Shown here: positions 25,977-33,841 of the stretch, one piece after another
How the letters are laid out: the number at the start of each line of letters is the position of its first letter
Numbering within the stretch: position 1 is the first letter of the stretch
From: Streptomyces tibetensis
GTDB lineage: Bacteria > Actinomycetota > Actinomycetes > Streptomycetales > Streptomycetaceae
DNA: 64,000 bases
Direction of reading: 5' to 3'
Assembly (NCBI RefSeq): GCF_007655005.1
Contig: NZ_SZVW01000003.1
Location: 1-64,000, forward strand
The notes under the pieces: generated by a model
Told to the model about the DNA's origin: nothing
The model's database searches: none
The model's input: the letters and a program-made list of their open reading frames with translations, nothing else
Program-made: the position numbers and the translations under genes

Positions 25977-27146
25977 GTGAATGAGTCGACATTTACTCCC
26001 GGGGGTGGCCAACCAGGAATGCCTGCACGGGACCAGGAGCCCGCGGGATTCGCGGCTGTCGGCTCCGTCGCTGTGCGCACCTTCGCAGCCCACCAGAGTC
26101 AGCAGGCGACTCACACAGCACACCAGAAGATGGATGGCCATCACGTGAACGCCATGGCCGGCGACGGAAGTGGCGCGCCCCACAACCACTTCGCCGACTA
26201 CGACGAACTGCCCGAGGGGCACTTCTACGACCCCGACGCGGAGTACGAGCCCGACCCCGAGTACGCGGCCACTCTCGCGCCCGACGCGGCCAGACAGCGC
26301 CGCGAGCGCGTCGGCCCGACCGGGCGCCCGCTGCCGTACTTCCCGATCCCGGGCCCGCTGCCCGACCACGGACCCGCGAAGATCATCGCGATGTGCAACC
26401 AGAAGGGCGGCGTCGGCAAGACCACGTCGACCATCAACCTGGGTGCCGCGCTCGCGGAGTACGGACGCCGGGTCCTGCTCGTGGACTTCGACCCGCAGGG
26501 CGCGCTGTCGGTCGGACTCGGCGTCAACCCGATGGAACTCGACCTCACCGTCTACAACCTGCTCATGGAGCGGGGGATGGCGGCCGACGAGGTGCTGCTG
26601 AAGACGGCGGTCCCCAACATGGACCTGCTGCCCAGCAACATCGACCTGTCGGCGGCCGAGGTCCAGCTGGTCTCCGAGGTCGCCCGCGAGTCGACGCTGC
26701 AGCGCGCCCTGAAGCCGCTGCTGCCCGACTACGACTTCATCGTCATCGACTGCCAGCCTTCGCTCGGACTGCTCACGGTGAACGCCCTGACGGCCGCGCA
26801 CAAGGTGATAGTGCCGCTGGAGTGCGAGTTCTTCGCGCTGCGCGGTGTGGCCCTGCTGACGGAGACCATCGAGAAGGTCCAGGAACGGCTCAACCCGGAG
26901 CTGGAGCTCGACGGCATCCTCGCCACGATGTACGACTCGCGCACGGTGCACAGCCGTGAGGTGCTCGCGCGGGTGGTCGAGGCCTTCGACGACCACGTCT
27001 ACCACACGGTCATCGGGCGCACGGTCCGCTTCCCGGAGACCACGGTCGCCGGTGAGCCGATCACCACCTACGCCTCCAACTCCGTCGGCGCCGCCGCCTA
27101 CCGCCAGCTCGCCAGGGAGGTGCTCGCCCGGTGTCACGCCGAGTGA
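25977..27146 (+). CDS. ParA family ATPase of the scpAB operon
   Basis: 389 aa. The deviant Walker A motif CNQKGGVGKTTSTINLGAA, DFDPQGALSVGLG, and Walker B FIVIDCQPSLGLLTVNAL place it in the ParA/Soj family. A ~130-residue N-terminal extension, His- and acid-rich (HQSQQATHTAHQK, then LPEGHFYDPDAEYEPDPEYA), precedes the ATPase domain and is unusual for ParA. GTG 25977 has AAGGAGG at 25960-25966. It heads an operon with a small putative DNA-binding protein and the condensin accessory genes scpA and scpB, which points to chromosome organisation. It is distinct from the parAB locus near the origin. Confidence 0.9.
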   Translation: MNESTFTPGGGQPGMPARDQEPAGFAAVGSVAVRTFAAHQSQQATHTAHQKMDGHHVNAMAGDGSGAPHNHFADYDELPEGHFYDPDAEYEPDPEYAATLAPDAARQRRERVGPTGRPLPYFPIPGPLPDHGPAKIIAMCNQKGGVGKTTSTINLGAALAEYGRRVLLVDFDPQGALSVGLGVNPMELDLTVYNLLMERGMAADEVLLKTAVPNMDLLPSNIDLSAAEVQLVSEVARESTLQRALKPLLPDYDFIVIDCQPSLGLLTVNALTAAHKVIVPLECEFFALRGVALLTETIEKVQERLNPELELDGILATMYDSRTVHSREVLARVVEAFDDHVYHTVIGRTVRFPETTVAGEPITTYASNSVGAAAYRQLAREVLARCHAE

Positions 27147-27718
27147 GTCTGCCGGGGGCCGACGAACTCTTCCGTACGACAGGGGGGATGGCGCTTCAGT
27201 CGTCCCAGCCCAGGCGTCAGGCGGGCGGCGACGCCCGGGTGCCCGCTCCGGCGGGGGAGGGCGACGCGGCGGCCGCCGCTGCGGAGGACGCGCCGCAGGC
27301 GGTGCCCGCGCAGGGCGGTGACGGCGAGGGTCCGGAGCATGTCGCGGCGGACGCGGAGCCGGCCGAGGCCGGGGAGGGCCACAGCCGTTCCGCGGCCGCC
27401 GAGCGCTCCGGCGCCGCCCGCCGGCAGGCGGCGCAGGAAGGTTCTGCCGCCGGTGCGGCAGCGGCCGCGCCCCGCAAGCGCGGGCGGAACCCCTCGCGCC
27501 GCCCCAGCGGCCGTGAGCGGCACGACGAGAAGATCACGGTGTACGTGTCGGCCGAGGAGCTCATGGACCTCGAGCACGCCCGTCTCGTCCTCCGTGGTGA
27601 GCACGGTCTGGCCGTGGACCGCGGGCGCATCGTCCGCGAGGCGGTCGCGGTGGTCCTCGCCGACCTGGAGACCCGCGGGGACGCCAGCATCCTCGTACGA
27701 CGACTGCGCGGGCGGTAG
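27131..27718 (+). CDS. Putative ribbon-helix-helix partner of ParA
   Basis: 195 aa. The N-terminal ~120 residues are Ala/Gly/Glu-rich and look disordered. After a basic stretch (RKRGRNPSRRPSGRERHD) comes EKITVYVSAEELMDLEHARL, then GRIVREAVAVVLADL and GDASILVRRLRGR. A beta strand, a helix and a second helix in this order resemble a ribbon-helix-helix DNA-binding fold. GTG 27131 has GGGAGG at 27115-27120 and overlaps parA by 16 nt; GTG 27143 (GTGA overlap) is an equally possible start. RHH proteins often serve as centromere-binding partners of ParA; that role here is inference. Confidence 0.8.
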   Translation: MSRRVSLPGADELFRTTGGMALQSSQPRRQAGGDARVPAPAGEGDAAAAAAEDAPQAVPAQGGDGEGPEHVAADAEPAEAGEGHSRSAAAERSGAARRQAAQEGSAAGAAAAAPRKRGRNPSRRPSGRERHDEKITVYVSAEELMDLEHARLVLRGEHGLAVDRGRIVREAVAVVLADLETRGDASILVRRLRGR

Positions 27719-27736
27719 CGGTAGCCTGCGGGGGCC

Positions 27737-29197
27737 ATGACCTCGAACGCTTCCCCACCTCCCCCCGGCGGCCCGGCCGGCCGCCGGCGTGCGCTGGGGA
27801 GGGGGCCGGGGTCTTCGCCGGCTGAACGGCCGGAGGTCGATCCGCCCCCTGCGCCGGAGGAGGCCGGTCCCGCCGCTCCGTCGGCCGAGCGGCCCGGGGC
27901 CGAGGCGGCCGAGTCGCCCATGCCTCCCGCGGAGAGTGACGGGACGGCCCCGGCGGTGGAGCTGCGGGCGGAGACGGTCCAGTACGGAGCGTCGCCTGCG
28001 AGCGAGGCGCCCGCGCATGCGGGGCCCGCCGCCCCGGTGGCCGTGCCGGGCTTCTCCCCCCACAGCGCCGGGCCCGCGGCTTCATGGGCAGAATCCCTGA
28101 AAACCGGGGTCCGCGAGCTGGTGGACACGGTCGAGGCCACGACACCGCCAGCGGACGCGGCCGGGCCGGTGATCGTGGCCGAATCCCTGAAAACCGGGGC
28201 CAGCGAGCTGGTGGACACGGTCGAGGCCACGACACCGCCAGCCGACGCGGCCGGGCCGGTGATGGTGGGTGAGCCGAGCGGCACTGCTACCGAGACGCGG
28301 CCCGCGGATGCGGCGACCGCATCCGGGAGGCCTTCCGCGCCCGTTCCGGGCCCCCAGGCCCCGGCCGGCGACGTCGAGTCCGCCGGCGACGGGGTCTTCA
28401 AAGTCCGGCTCGCCAACTTCGAGGGGCCCTTCGATCTGCTGTTGCAGTTGATCTCGCGGCACAAGCTGGATGTCACCGAGGTCGCGCTGTCGAAGGTGAC
28501 CGACGAGTTCATGGCGTACATCCGGGCGATGGGGCCGGACTGGGACCTGGACGAGACGACCGAGTTCCTGGTCGTCGCCGCCACCCTGCTCGACCTGAAG
28601 GCCGCGCGGCTGCTGCCCGCAGCCGAGGTGGAGGACGAGGGCGATCTCGCGCTGCTCGAAGCACGGGACCTGCTGTTCGCACGGCTGCTGCAGTACCGCG
28701 CGTACAAGCAGATCGCCGACATCTTCAGCGGGCGGCTCGACGACGAGGCCCGGCGCTACCCCCGGACCGTCGGCCTCGAAGCGCACCACGCCGAGCTGCT
28801 GCCCGACGTCGTCATCAGCATCGGCGCGGAGGGCTTCGCCAAGCTCGCCGTGAAGGCGATGCAGCCGCGGCCCAAGCCGCAGGTCTACGTGGACCACATC
28901 CACGCCCCGCTGGTCAGCGTGCAGGAGCAGGCGCAGATCGTCGTGGCCCGGCTCAGGGAGCTCGGCGAGGCCAGCTTCCGGTCCCTGGTGGCGGACACCG
29001 ATGACACCCTGACCGTCGTGGCGAGGTTCCTCGCCCTGCTGGAGCTGTACCGCGAGAAAGCCGTGGCCCTGGAGCAGGAGACCGCGCTCGGGGACCTGCG
29101 GGTGCGGTGGACCGGCGGCGACGGGGACGAGACACCGACCGTCACCGACGAGTTCGACCGGCCGCCCGAGCCGCCGAAGGAGGAGAAGAAGGCGTGA
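27737..29197 (+). CDS. scpA: Segregation and condensation protein A
   Basis: 486 aa. The ScpA kleisin core starts at ~residue 222 (VFKVRLANFEGPFDLLLQLISRHKLDVTEVAL, written here in parts: FKVRLANFEGPFDLLLQL and SRHKLDVTEVALSKV) and ends with the winged-helix SMC-binding part (LGEASFRSLVADTDDTLTVV). ScpA bridges the two heads of SMC. The first ~220 residues are a Pro/Ala/Glu-rich disordered extension containing a 30-residue tandem duplication (28091-28264). Family members elsewhere are about 250-300 aa, so this is unusually long. ATG 27737, with only a weak G-rich RBS. Overlaps scpB by 4 nt. Confidence 0.93.
   Translation: MTSNASPPPPGGPAGRRRALGRGPGSSPAERPEVDPPPAPEEAGPAAPSAERPGAEAAESPMPPAESDGTAPAVELRAETVQYGASPASEAPAHAGPAAPVAVPGFSPHSAGPAASWAESLKTGVRELVDTVEATTPPADAAGPVIVAESLKTGASELVDTVEATTPPADAAGPVMVGEPSGTATETRPADAATASGRPSAPVPGPQAPAGDVESAGDGVFKVRLANFEGPFDLLLQLISRHKLDVTEVALSKVTDEFMAYIRAMGPDWDLDETTEFLVVAATLLDLKAARLLPAAEVEDEGDLALLEARDLLFARLLQYRAYKQIADIFSGRLDDEARRYPRTVGLEAHHAELLPDVVISIGAEGFAKLAVKAMQPRPKPQVYVDHIHAPLVSVQEQAQIVVARLRELGEASFRSLVADTDDTLTVVARFLALLELYREKAVALEQETALGDLRVRWTGGDGDETPTVTDEFDRPPEPPKEEKKA
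28091..28264 (+). repeat. 90-nt tandem duplication inside scpA
   Basis: Unit 1 at 28091-28180 and unit 2 at 28181-~28264 share long identical blocks (e.g. GAATCCCTGAAAACCGGGG, CGAGCTGGTGGACACGGTCG, AGGCCACGACACCGCCAGC) with only a few substitutions. The frame is kept (30 codons). High identity suggests a recent event in the disordered N-terminal extension. Confidence 0.92.
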
Positions 29198-29877
29198 GCG
29201 AGCCAACCACCGACCTGCCGGCCGGGCAGCGTACCGTCGCCGATCTCGACCTCAAGCCCGCCTTGGAGGCCGTCCTCATGGTCGTGGACGAGCCCGCGAC
29301 CGAGGAGCACCTCGCGAAGATACTGGAGCGGCCGAGGCGCCAGATCGCGGACGCGCTGCGTGAGCTGGCCGACGAGTACACCGTCCAGGGCCGCGGTTTC
29401 GAGCTGCGCTACGTCGCGAACGGCTGGCGTTTCTACACCCGGGCCGCCTTCGCGCCGGCCGTGGAACGCTTCGTCCTGGACGGCCAGCAGGCCCGCCTCA
29501 CCCAGGCCGCCCTGGAGACCCTGGCCGTCGTCGCCTACCGCCAGCCGGTCAGCCGCAGCAGGGTCTCGGCGGTGCGCGGGGTGAACTGCGACGGCGTCAT
29601 GCGCACCCTCCTCCAGCGCGGACTGATAGAGGAGGCGGGCACGGAACCCGAAACAGGTGCGATCCTGTACAGGACGACGAACTACTTCCTGGAGCGGATG
29701 GGCCTGCGCGGTCTGGACGAGCTCCCGGAGCTCGCGCCCTTCCTCCCGGAGGCGGAGGCGATCGAGGCCGAGACCCAGGAGGGCGTACCGTCGTTCGACC
29801 CGGACGCGCCCGACGACGCGCCGGGCCGCCCGGTGAGCCGGGGGACCCACGACGAAGACGACCAGACGGAACTTTGA
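29194..29877 (+). CDS. scpB: Segregation and condensation protein B
   Basis: 227 aa. Two winged-helix domains typical of ScpB: LKPALEAVLMVVDEPATEEHLAK, then ARLTQAALETLAVVAYRQPVSRSRVSAVRGVNCDG and LIEEAGTEPETGAILYRTT. It dimerises and binds ScpA to regulate SMC. GTG 29194 overlaps the scpA stop (GTGA) with AAGGAGGAG at 29177-29185. The acidic C-terminal tail (residues ~195-227) is likely disordered. The stop overlaps the next ATG by one base. Confidence 0.95.
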   Translation: MSEPTTDLPAGQRTVADLDLKPALEAVLMVVDEPATEEHLAKILERPRRQIADALRELADEYTVQGRGFELRYVANGWRFYTRAAFAPAVERFVLDGQQARLTQAALETLAVVAYRQPVSRSRVSAVRGVNCDGVMRTLLQRGLIEEAGTEPETGAILYRTTNYFLERMGLRGLDELPELAPFLPEAEAIEAETQEGVPSFDPDAPDDAPGRPVSRGTHDEDDQTEL

Positions 29878-30995
29878 TGCGAAGCAGCAGCGGCAGGAAC
29901 AGCAGCGGAAACAACGGCGGGAGCCGTGGTGGCAACAGCGGCGGCCGCGGCGGGAGTGGTGGTGGTCGCGGCAACTTCCGCGGCGCCGGCAACGACCGCG
30001 ACGACAAGCAGGGCAGTGGCCGTCCGAAGAAGCCGCGCCCCGAGGAGCGCCGCTACGACGTGGGCCCCGGGGCGACCAAGGACGGCCCCAAGGCCGGACG
30101 TGGCGGCGCGGCCCGGGGTGGTGCCAAGGGCGGGCCCAAGCAGCCCCAGCGGCAGGGGCGTACGGCCCCGGCGCGCCCCCGGGAGTACGAGGCGCAGGTC
30201 GAGGAGCGCAACCGCGACCGGTACGCCGGGAAGAAGGAGGTCAAGCTTCCGAAGACCTTCCCCGGCGCGGAGCAGGAGGGCGAGCGGCTGCAGAAGGTCC
30301 TCGCCCGCGCGGGCTTCGGCTCCCGGCGTTCCTGTGAGGAGCTGATCGAGCAGGCCCGGGTCGAGATCAACGGCGAGATCGTCCTGGAGCAGGGGCGGCG
30401 CGTCGACCCGGAGAAGGACGAGATCAAGGTCGACGGCCTGACCGTCGCCACACAGAGCTACCAGTTCTTCTCGCTCAACAAGCCCGCCGGGGTCGTGTCG
30501 ACGATGGAGGACCCCGAGGGCCGGCAGTGCCTCGGTGACTACGTCACCAACCGCGAGACGCGGCTCTTCCACGTCGGCCGGCTCGACACCGAGACCGAGG
30601 GCGTCATCCTGCTCACCAACCACGGCGAGCTGGCCCACCGGCTGACGCACCCGAAGTACGGCGTGAAGAAGACCTACCTCGCGCACATCGTCGGGCCCAT
30701 CCCGCGCGACCTGGGCAAGCAGCTCAAGGACGGCATCCAGCTGGAGGACGGCTACGCCCGCGCGGACCACTTCCGCGTCGTCCAGCAGACCGGCAAGAAC
30801 TACCTCGTCGAGGTCACCCTCCACGAGGGCCGCAAGCACATCGTGCGCCGGATGCTCGCGGAGGCCGGCTTCCCGGTCGACAAGCTGGTCCGGGTCGCCT
30901 TCGGGCCGATCACCCTGGGCGACCAGAAGTCGGGCTGGCTGCGGCGGCTGTCCAACACGGAGGTCGGGATGCTGATGCAGGAGGTCGACCTCTAG
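29877..30995 (+). CDS. Pseudouridine synthase, RluB/RsuA family
   Basis: 372 aa. A low-complexity Gly/Ser/Arg/Asn N-terminus (RSSSGRNSSGNNGG and similar, then basic Pro/Lys-rich to ~130) precedes an S4 domain (RLQKVLARAGFGSRRSCEEL) and the catalytic domain with the nucleophile Asp in GRLDTETEGVILLTNHGEL (~234) and VEVTLHEGRKHIVRRML. Isomerises a uridine in rRNA, probably 23S. ATG 29877 forms TGATG with the scpB stop. The scpA-scpB-rluB order is conserved across Gram-positive bacteria. Confidence 0.92.
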   Translation: MRSSSGRNSSGNNGGSRGGNSGGRGGSGGGRGNFRGAGNDRDDKQGSGRPKKPRPEERRYDVGPGATKDGPKAGRGGAARGGAKGGPKQPQRQGRTAPARPREYEAQVEERNRDRYAGKKEVKLPKTFPGAEQEGERLQKVLARAGFGSRRSCEELIEQARVEINGEIVLEQGRRVDPEKDEIKVDGLTVATQSYQFFSLNKPAGVVSTMEDPEGRQCLGDYVTNRETRLFHVGRLDTETEGVILLTNHGELAHRLTHPKYGVKKTYLAHIVGPIPRDLGKQLKDGIQLEDGYARADHFRVVQQTGKNYLVEVTLHEGRKHIVRRMLAEAGFPVDKLVRVAFGPITLGDQKSGWLRRLSNTEVGMLMQEVDL

Positions 30996-31046
30996 AGATC
31001 GCGTCCCTCCCAGGCATGTGAGCGGCGAGGGCTTGTGAGCGAACCG

Positions 31047-31085
31047 CACCCCCTTTTATAGTCGTGCTGACTATAAAAGGGGGTG
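31047..31085. promoter_or_regulatory. Perfect 17-bp palindrome, predicted NrtR-type operator
   Basis: CACCCCCTTTTATAGTC (31047-31063) and its exact reverse complement GACTATAAAAGGGGGTG (31069-31085), separated by GTGCT. It lies 4 nt before the GTG of the Nudix-wHTH regulator; the right arm contains the AAAAGGGGG that would serve as that gene's Shine-Dalgarno sequence. It may also work as a hairpin in RNA. Most likely the autoregulatory operator of the downstream gene. Confidence 0.85.
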
Positions 31086-31089
31086 TTCG

Positions 31090-31818
31090 GTGTCCGCCAT
31101 GAACGGCTACGACAAGTACGCCCATGAACCCTTCGCCGTCACCGTCGACCTCGCGGTGTTCACCGTGCGGGAGGGCACGCTGCACGTGCTGCTCGTCGAG
31201 CGCGGGCAGGAGCCGTACGCCGGGCGCTGGGCCCTGCCCGGCGGGTTCGTGCAGCCGGACGAGTCCGCGGAGACGGCCGCCCGGCGCGAACTCGCCGAGG
31301 AGACCGGCCTGTCCGACGTCTCCGGGCTGCATCTGGAGCAGCTGCGGACCTACAGCGAGCCCGGCCGCGACCCCCGGATGCGGGTCGTGTCGGTCGCCTT
31401 CACCGCGCTGCTGCCCGACGCACCCGAGGCGCACGGCGGCAGCGACGCCGCGCAGGCCCGCTGGGTGCCGTACGGGACGGCCGGGCCGCTCGCCTTCGAC
31501 CACGACCGCATCCTGGCCGACGCCCACGAGCGCGTCGGCGCCAAGTTCGAGTACACCTGCCTCGCCACCGCCTTCTGTCCGCCCGAGTTCACCCTCGGCG
31601 AGCTCCAGCAGGTCTACGAGACCGTGTGGGGCACCGAGCTCGACCGGCCCAACTTCCGGCGCAAGGTGCTCGCCACACCCGGCTTCGTCGAAGCCGTCCC
31701 GGGCGCCGCGCGACTGACCGGCGGCCGCGGCAAGCCCGCCGCGCTGTACCGCGCCGGAACCGCCGCCGCCCTCCATCCACCCCTCCTCCGGCCCACCCGG
31801 GAAGGACGCCCCGCATGA
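31090..31818 (+). CDS. NrtR-type transcriptional regulator (Nudix domain plus winged helix)
   Basis: 242 aa. The N-terminal Nudix domain (VTVDLAVFTVREGTLHVLLV, then WALPGGFVQPDESAETAA and RRELAEETGL) has an intact Nudix box, so it may be catalytic. The C-terminal domain FTLGELQQVYETVWGTELDR followed by NFRRKVLATPGF is the winged helix characteristic of NrtR, which elsewhere controls NAD metabolism and binds ADP-ribose. GTG 31090 uses the G-rich right arm of the palindrome as RBS; ATG 31099 is an alternative. It overlaps the next gene by 4 nt (ATGA). The genomic partner and operator suggest an ADP-ribose-responsive circuit. Confidence 0.9.
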   Translation: MSAMNGYDKYAHEPFAVTVDLAVFTVREGTLHVLLVERGQEPYAGRWALPGGFVQPDESAETAARRELAEETGLSDVSGLHLEQLRTYSEPGRDPRMRVVSVAFTALLPDAPEAHGGSDAAQARWVPYGTAGPLAFDHDRILADAHERVGAKFEYTCLATAFCPPEFTLGELQQVYETVWGTELDRPNFRRKVLATPGFVEAVPGAARLTGGRGKPAALYRAGTAAALHPPLLRPTREGRPA

Positions 31819-32834
31819 CCATGCTCGTCCACAAGCAGGCCGCCACCGGAACGCTCACGGGTCTCGCCCTCGGGGATGCGCTGGGCTTCCCGACCGAGTT
31901 CAACGATGTCCCCTCGATCCTCGCCAAGTGCGGGCCGTGGCGGCAGATGGAGCTACCGAGGCGCGCCTTCGTCTCGGACGACACCCAGATGACCCTGGCG
32001 CTCGGCCGGGCGGTACGGACGGCGATGGACCGGGGGCTGCTCACCCCGCTGCGGCTGGCCCGGCCCCTGCGGGAGGAGTTCGTGGACTGGTACCAGTCCC
32101 CCGAGAACAACCGGGCTCCCGGCCGTACCTGTATGAAGGCCTGCTACCTGCTGAAGGACGAATCCCGCCCCTGGCAGGAGGCCAGCCAGGTCGAATCCAA
32201 GGGCTGCGGCGCGAACATGCGCGTCGCGCCCCTGGGCCTGGTCTCCGGCCTCAGTGACGAACAGCGCGCGGGTGCCGCCCAGTTGCAGTCCGCCCTCACC
32301 CACGGGCACCCCACCGCGCTCGCCGCGTCCGACCTCACCGCGCACGCCGTACGCCTGCTCGCGCAGGGCGCCGAGCCGACCGGGCTGATCGGCCTGCTCC
32401 GCTCGTACGCCCTGGAGAACCGCAGTCACTACCACGAGCGCTGGCTCGGTGACCTGTGGCGGCGGGCCGGGGATCCGAGCCCCGGGCAGTTCATCGCCCG
32501 CGGCTGGGACGAGTGCCTGGAGGCCCTCGAACGGCTCCGGCACGCCGTGCGCACCGTCTCGCCGGAGACCGACCCCTGCCTGGCCACCGGTGAGGGCTGG
32601 ATCGCCGAGGAGGCCCTGTCGACCGGGCTGTTGTGCTTCCTGCTCTTCGTCGACGAGCCGGTGACGGCCCTGCGCCGCGCCGCCTGCACCGCCGGCGACT
32701 CGGACTCGATCGCCTGCCTGACGGGCGCCTTCGCGGGCGCGTACCTGGGCGCCAAGGCCTGGCCCACCGAGTGGGCCGACCGCGTCGAGTACCGGAGCGA
32801 CCTGCTCACCCTCGGGGCGCTCTGGGACGCGTGA
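31815..32834 (+). CDS. ADP-ribosylglycohydrolase family protein
   Basis: 339 aa, DraG/ARH fold. Metal-binding motifs are intact: LALGDALGFPTEFN with the N-terminal GDALG, FVSDDTQMTLALGRA (DDT), and ACTAGDSDSIACLTGAFAGAYLGA (DSDS, usual C-terminal aspartates). Removes ADP-ribose from a protein or other acceptor. ATG 31815 overlaps the upstream stop (ATGA), so it is translationally coupled to the NrtR-type regulator. The target and the cognate ADP-ribosyltransferase are not in the window. Confidence 0.93.
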   Translation: MTMLVHKQAATGTLTGLALGDALGFPTEFNDVPSILAKCGPWRQMELPRRAFVSDDTQMTLALGRAVRTAMDRGLLTPLRLARPLREEFVDWYQSPENNRAPGRTCMKACYLLKDESRPWQEASQVESKGCGANMRVAPLGLVSGLSDEQRAGAAQLQSALTHGHPTALAASDLTAHAVRLLAQGAEPTGLIGLLRSYALENRSHYHERWLGDLWRRAGDPSPGQFIARGWDECLEALERLRHAVRTVSPETDPCLATGEGWIAEEALSTGLLCFLLFVDEPVTALRRAACTAGDSDSIACLTGAFAGAYLGAKAWPTEWADRVEYRSDLLTLGALWDA

Positions 32835-32858
32835 CGACCCGGTGCCGGGCGCGGGCCC

Positions 32859-33299
32859 TCAGGCCAAACGGATCGAGTTACCCTCCACGGTGATCTGCTC
32901 GGCGGGCAGCGGCTGGGTCGCCGGGCCGTGGGCCACCGCGCCGTCGGCGATCTTGAACTTGCTGCCGTGGCAGGGGCAGTTGATGGTGCCGTCGGAGACG
33001 GACCCCACCAGGCACTGCATATGGGTGCAGATCGCCGAGAAGGCCTTGAGCCGGCCCTGCTCCGGCTGGGTCACCACGACCTTCTCGTCCGCGAAGATCT
33101 TGCCGCCGCCGACCGGGATCTCGTCGAGGTCGGCCAGGACCTGCCCGGCGGGGCCGCGCGTCGTGGCCTGGCCGGTGGGGGAGCCCGTCGACGCGGAACC
33201 GCCGTCGTCGCCGCCCCCGCCGCAGGCCCCGACGAGTGCCGCCGCACCCGTGGCGCCGGTGGCGAGGAGCATCGTGCGGCGCGTGGTCTCGTAGGTCAT
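32859..33299 (-). CDS. Rieske [2Fe-2S] lipoprotein with Tat-type signal
   Basis: 146 aa. N-terminus TTRRTMLLATGATGAAALVGAC has the twin arginine and ends at a cysteine in a lipobox-like LVGAC context, suggesting Tat export and lipidation. The Rieske cluster ligands are CTHMQC (~90) and CPCHGSKF (~110), followed by PATQPLP. It resembles small standalone Rieske proteins of actinobacteria rather than the QcrA subunit. The electron-transfer partner is unknown. ATG 33299 has GGAG on the minus strand at good spacing. Confidence 0.92.
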   Translation of the reverse strand: MTYETTRRTMLLATGATGAAALVGACGGGGDDGGSASTGSPTGQATTRGPAGQVLADLDEIPVGGGKIFADEKVVVTQPEQGRLKAFSAICTHMQCLVGSVSDGTINCPCHGSKFKIADGAVAHGPATQPLPAEQITVEGNSIRLA

Positions 33300-33478
33300 G
33301 TCGTCACTCCGAACGTGCCAAAGGGGGTAAATCGGAATTTGCGTCGCCTTAAGCACTGAACTTACCCAAAGGTGACGTTCCTGGCGTCTCGCCGGGCGGG
33401 CGCCGCGCACCCGGGTCGCGCGGGCTGACTAGGCTGGTCGGAGGTAGAGCGACACGCACGTCAGCAAGGAGCATCGCC

Positions 33479-33841
33479 GTGGCGGTACGAGCGGTCCGGG
33501 GCGCCGTCCAACTGGAACGGGACGAGGCCGGGCACATGGACGAGCAGGTCGGAGCCCTGCTCACGGAGATCCTGGAGCGCAACGATCTCGCCGCCGACGA
33601 CCTGATCAGCATCTGGTTCACGGCCACGCCCGATCTGCACAGCGACTTCCCGGCCGCGGCCGCCCGCAAGCTGGGCATCGTCGACGTGCCGTTGATCTGC
33701 GCTCAGGAACTGGACATCGAGGGCGCCATGCCCCGGGTCGTCCGCGTCCTCGCGCACATCGAGTCCGACCGGCCCCGGGCCGGCATCGCCCACGTCTACC
33801 TCGGTGCCGCCGCCACCCTGCGCAAGGACATCGCCCAGTGA
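33479..33841 (+). CDS. aroH: Chorismate mutase, AroH type
   Basis: 120 aa. Converts chorismate to prephenate. It follows the trimeric B. subtilis AroH class: VRAVRGAVQLERDEAGHMDE (active-site Arg), DDLISIWFTATPDLHSDFPA, VPLICAQELDIEGAMPRVVRVLAH with the conserved Cys, Glu and Arg, and HVYLGAAATLRKDI with the Tyr. GTG 33479 has AAGGAG at 33466-33471. It overlaps the prephenate dehydrogenase gene by 4 nt (GTGA), so the two consecutive steps toward tyrosine are made together. Confidence 0.94.
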   Translation: MAVRAVRGAVQLERDEAGHMDEQVGALLTEILERNDLAADDLISIWFTATPDLHSDFPAAAARKLGIVDVPLICAQELDIEGAMPRVVRVLAHIESDRPRAGIAHVYLGAAATLRKDIAQ

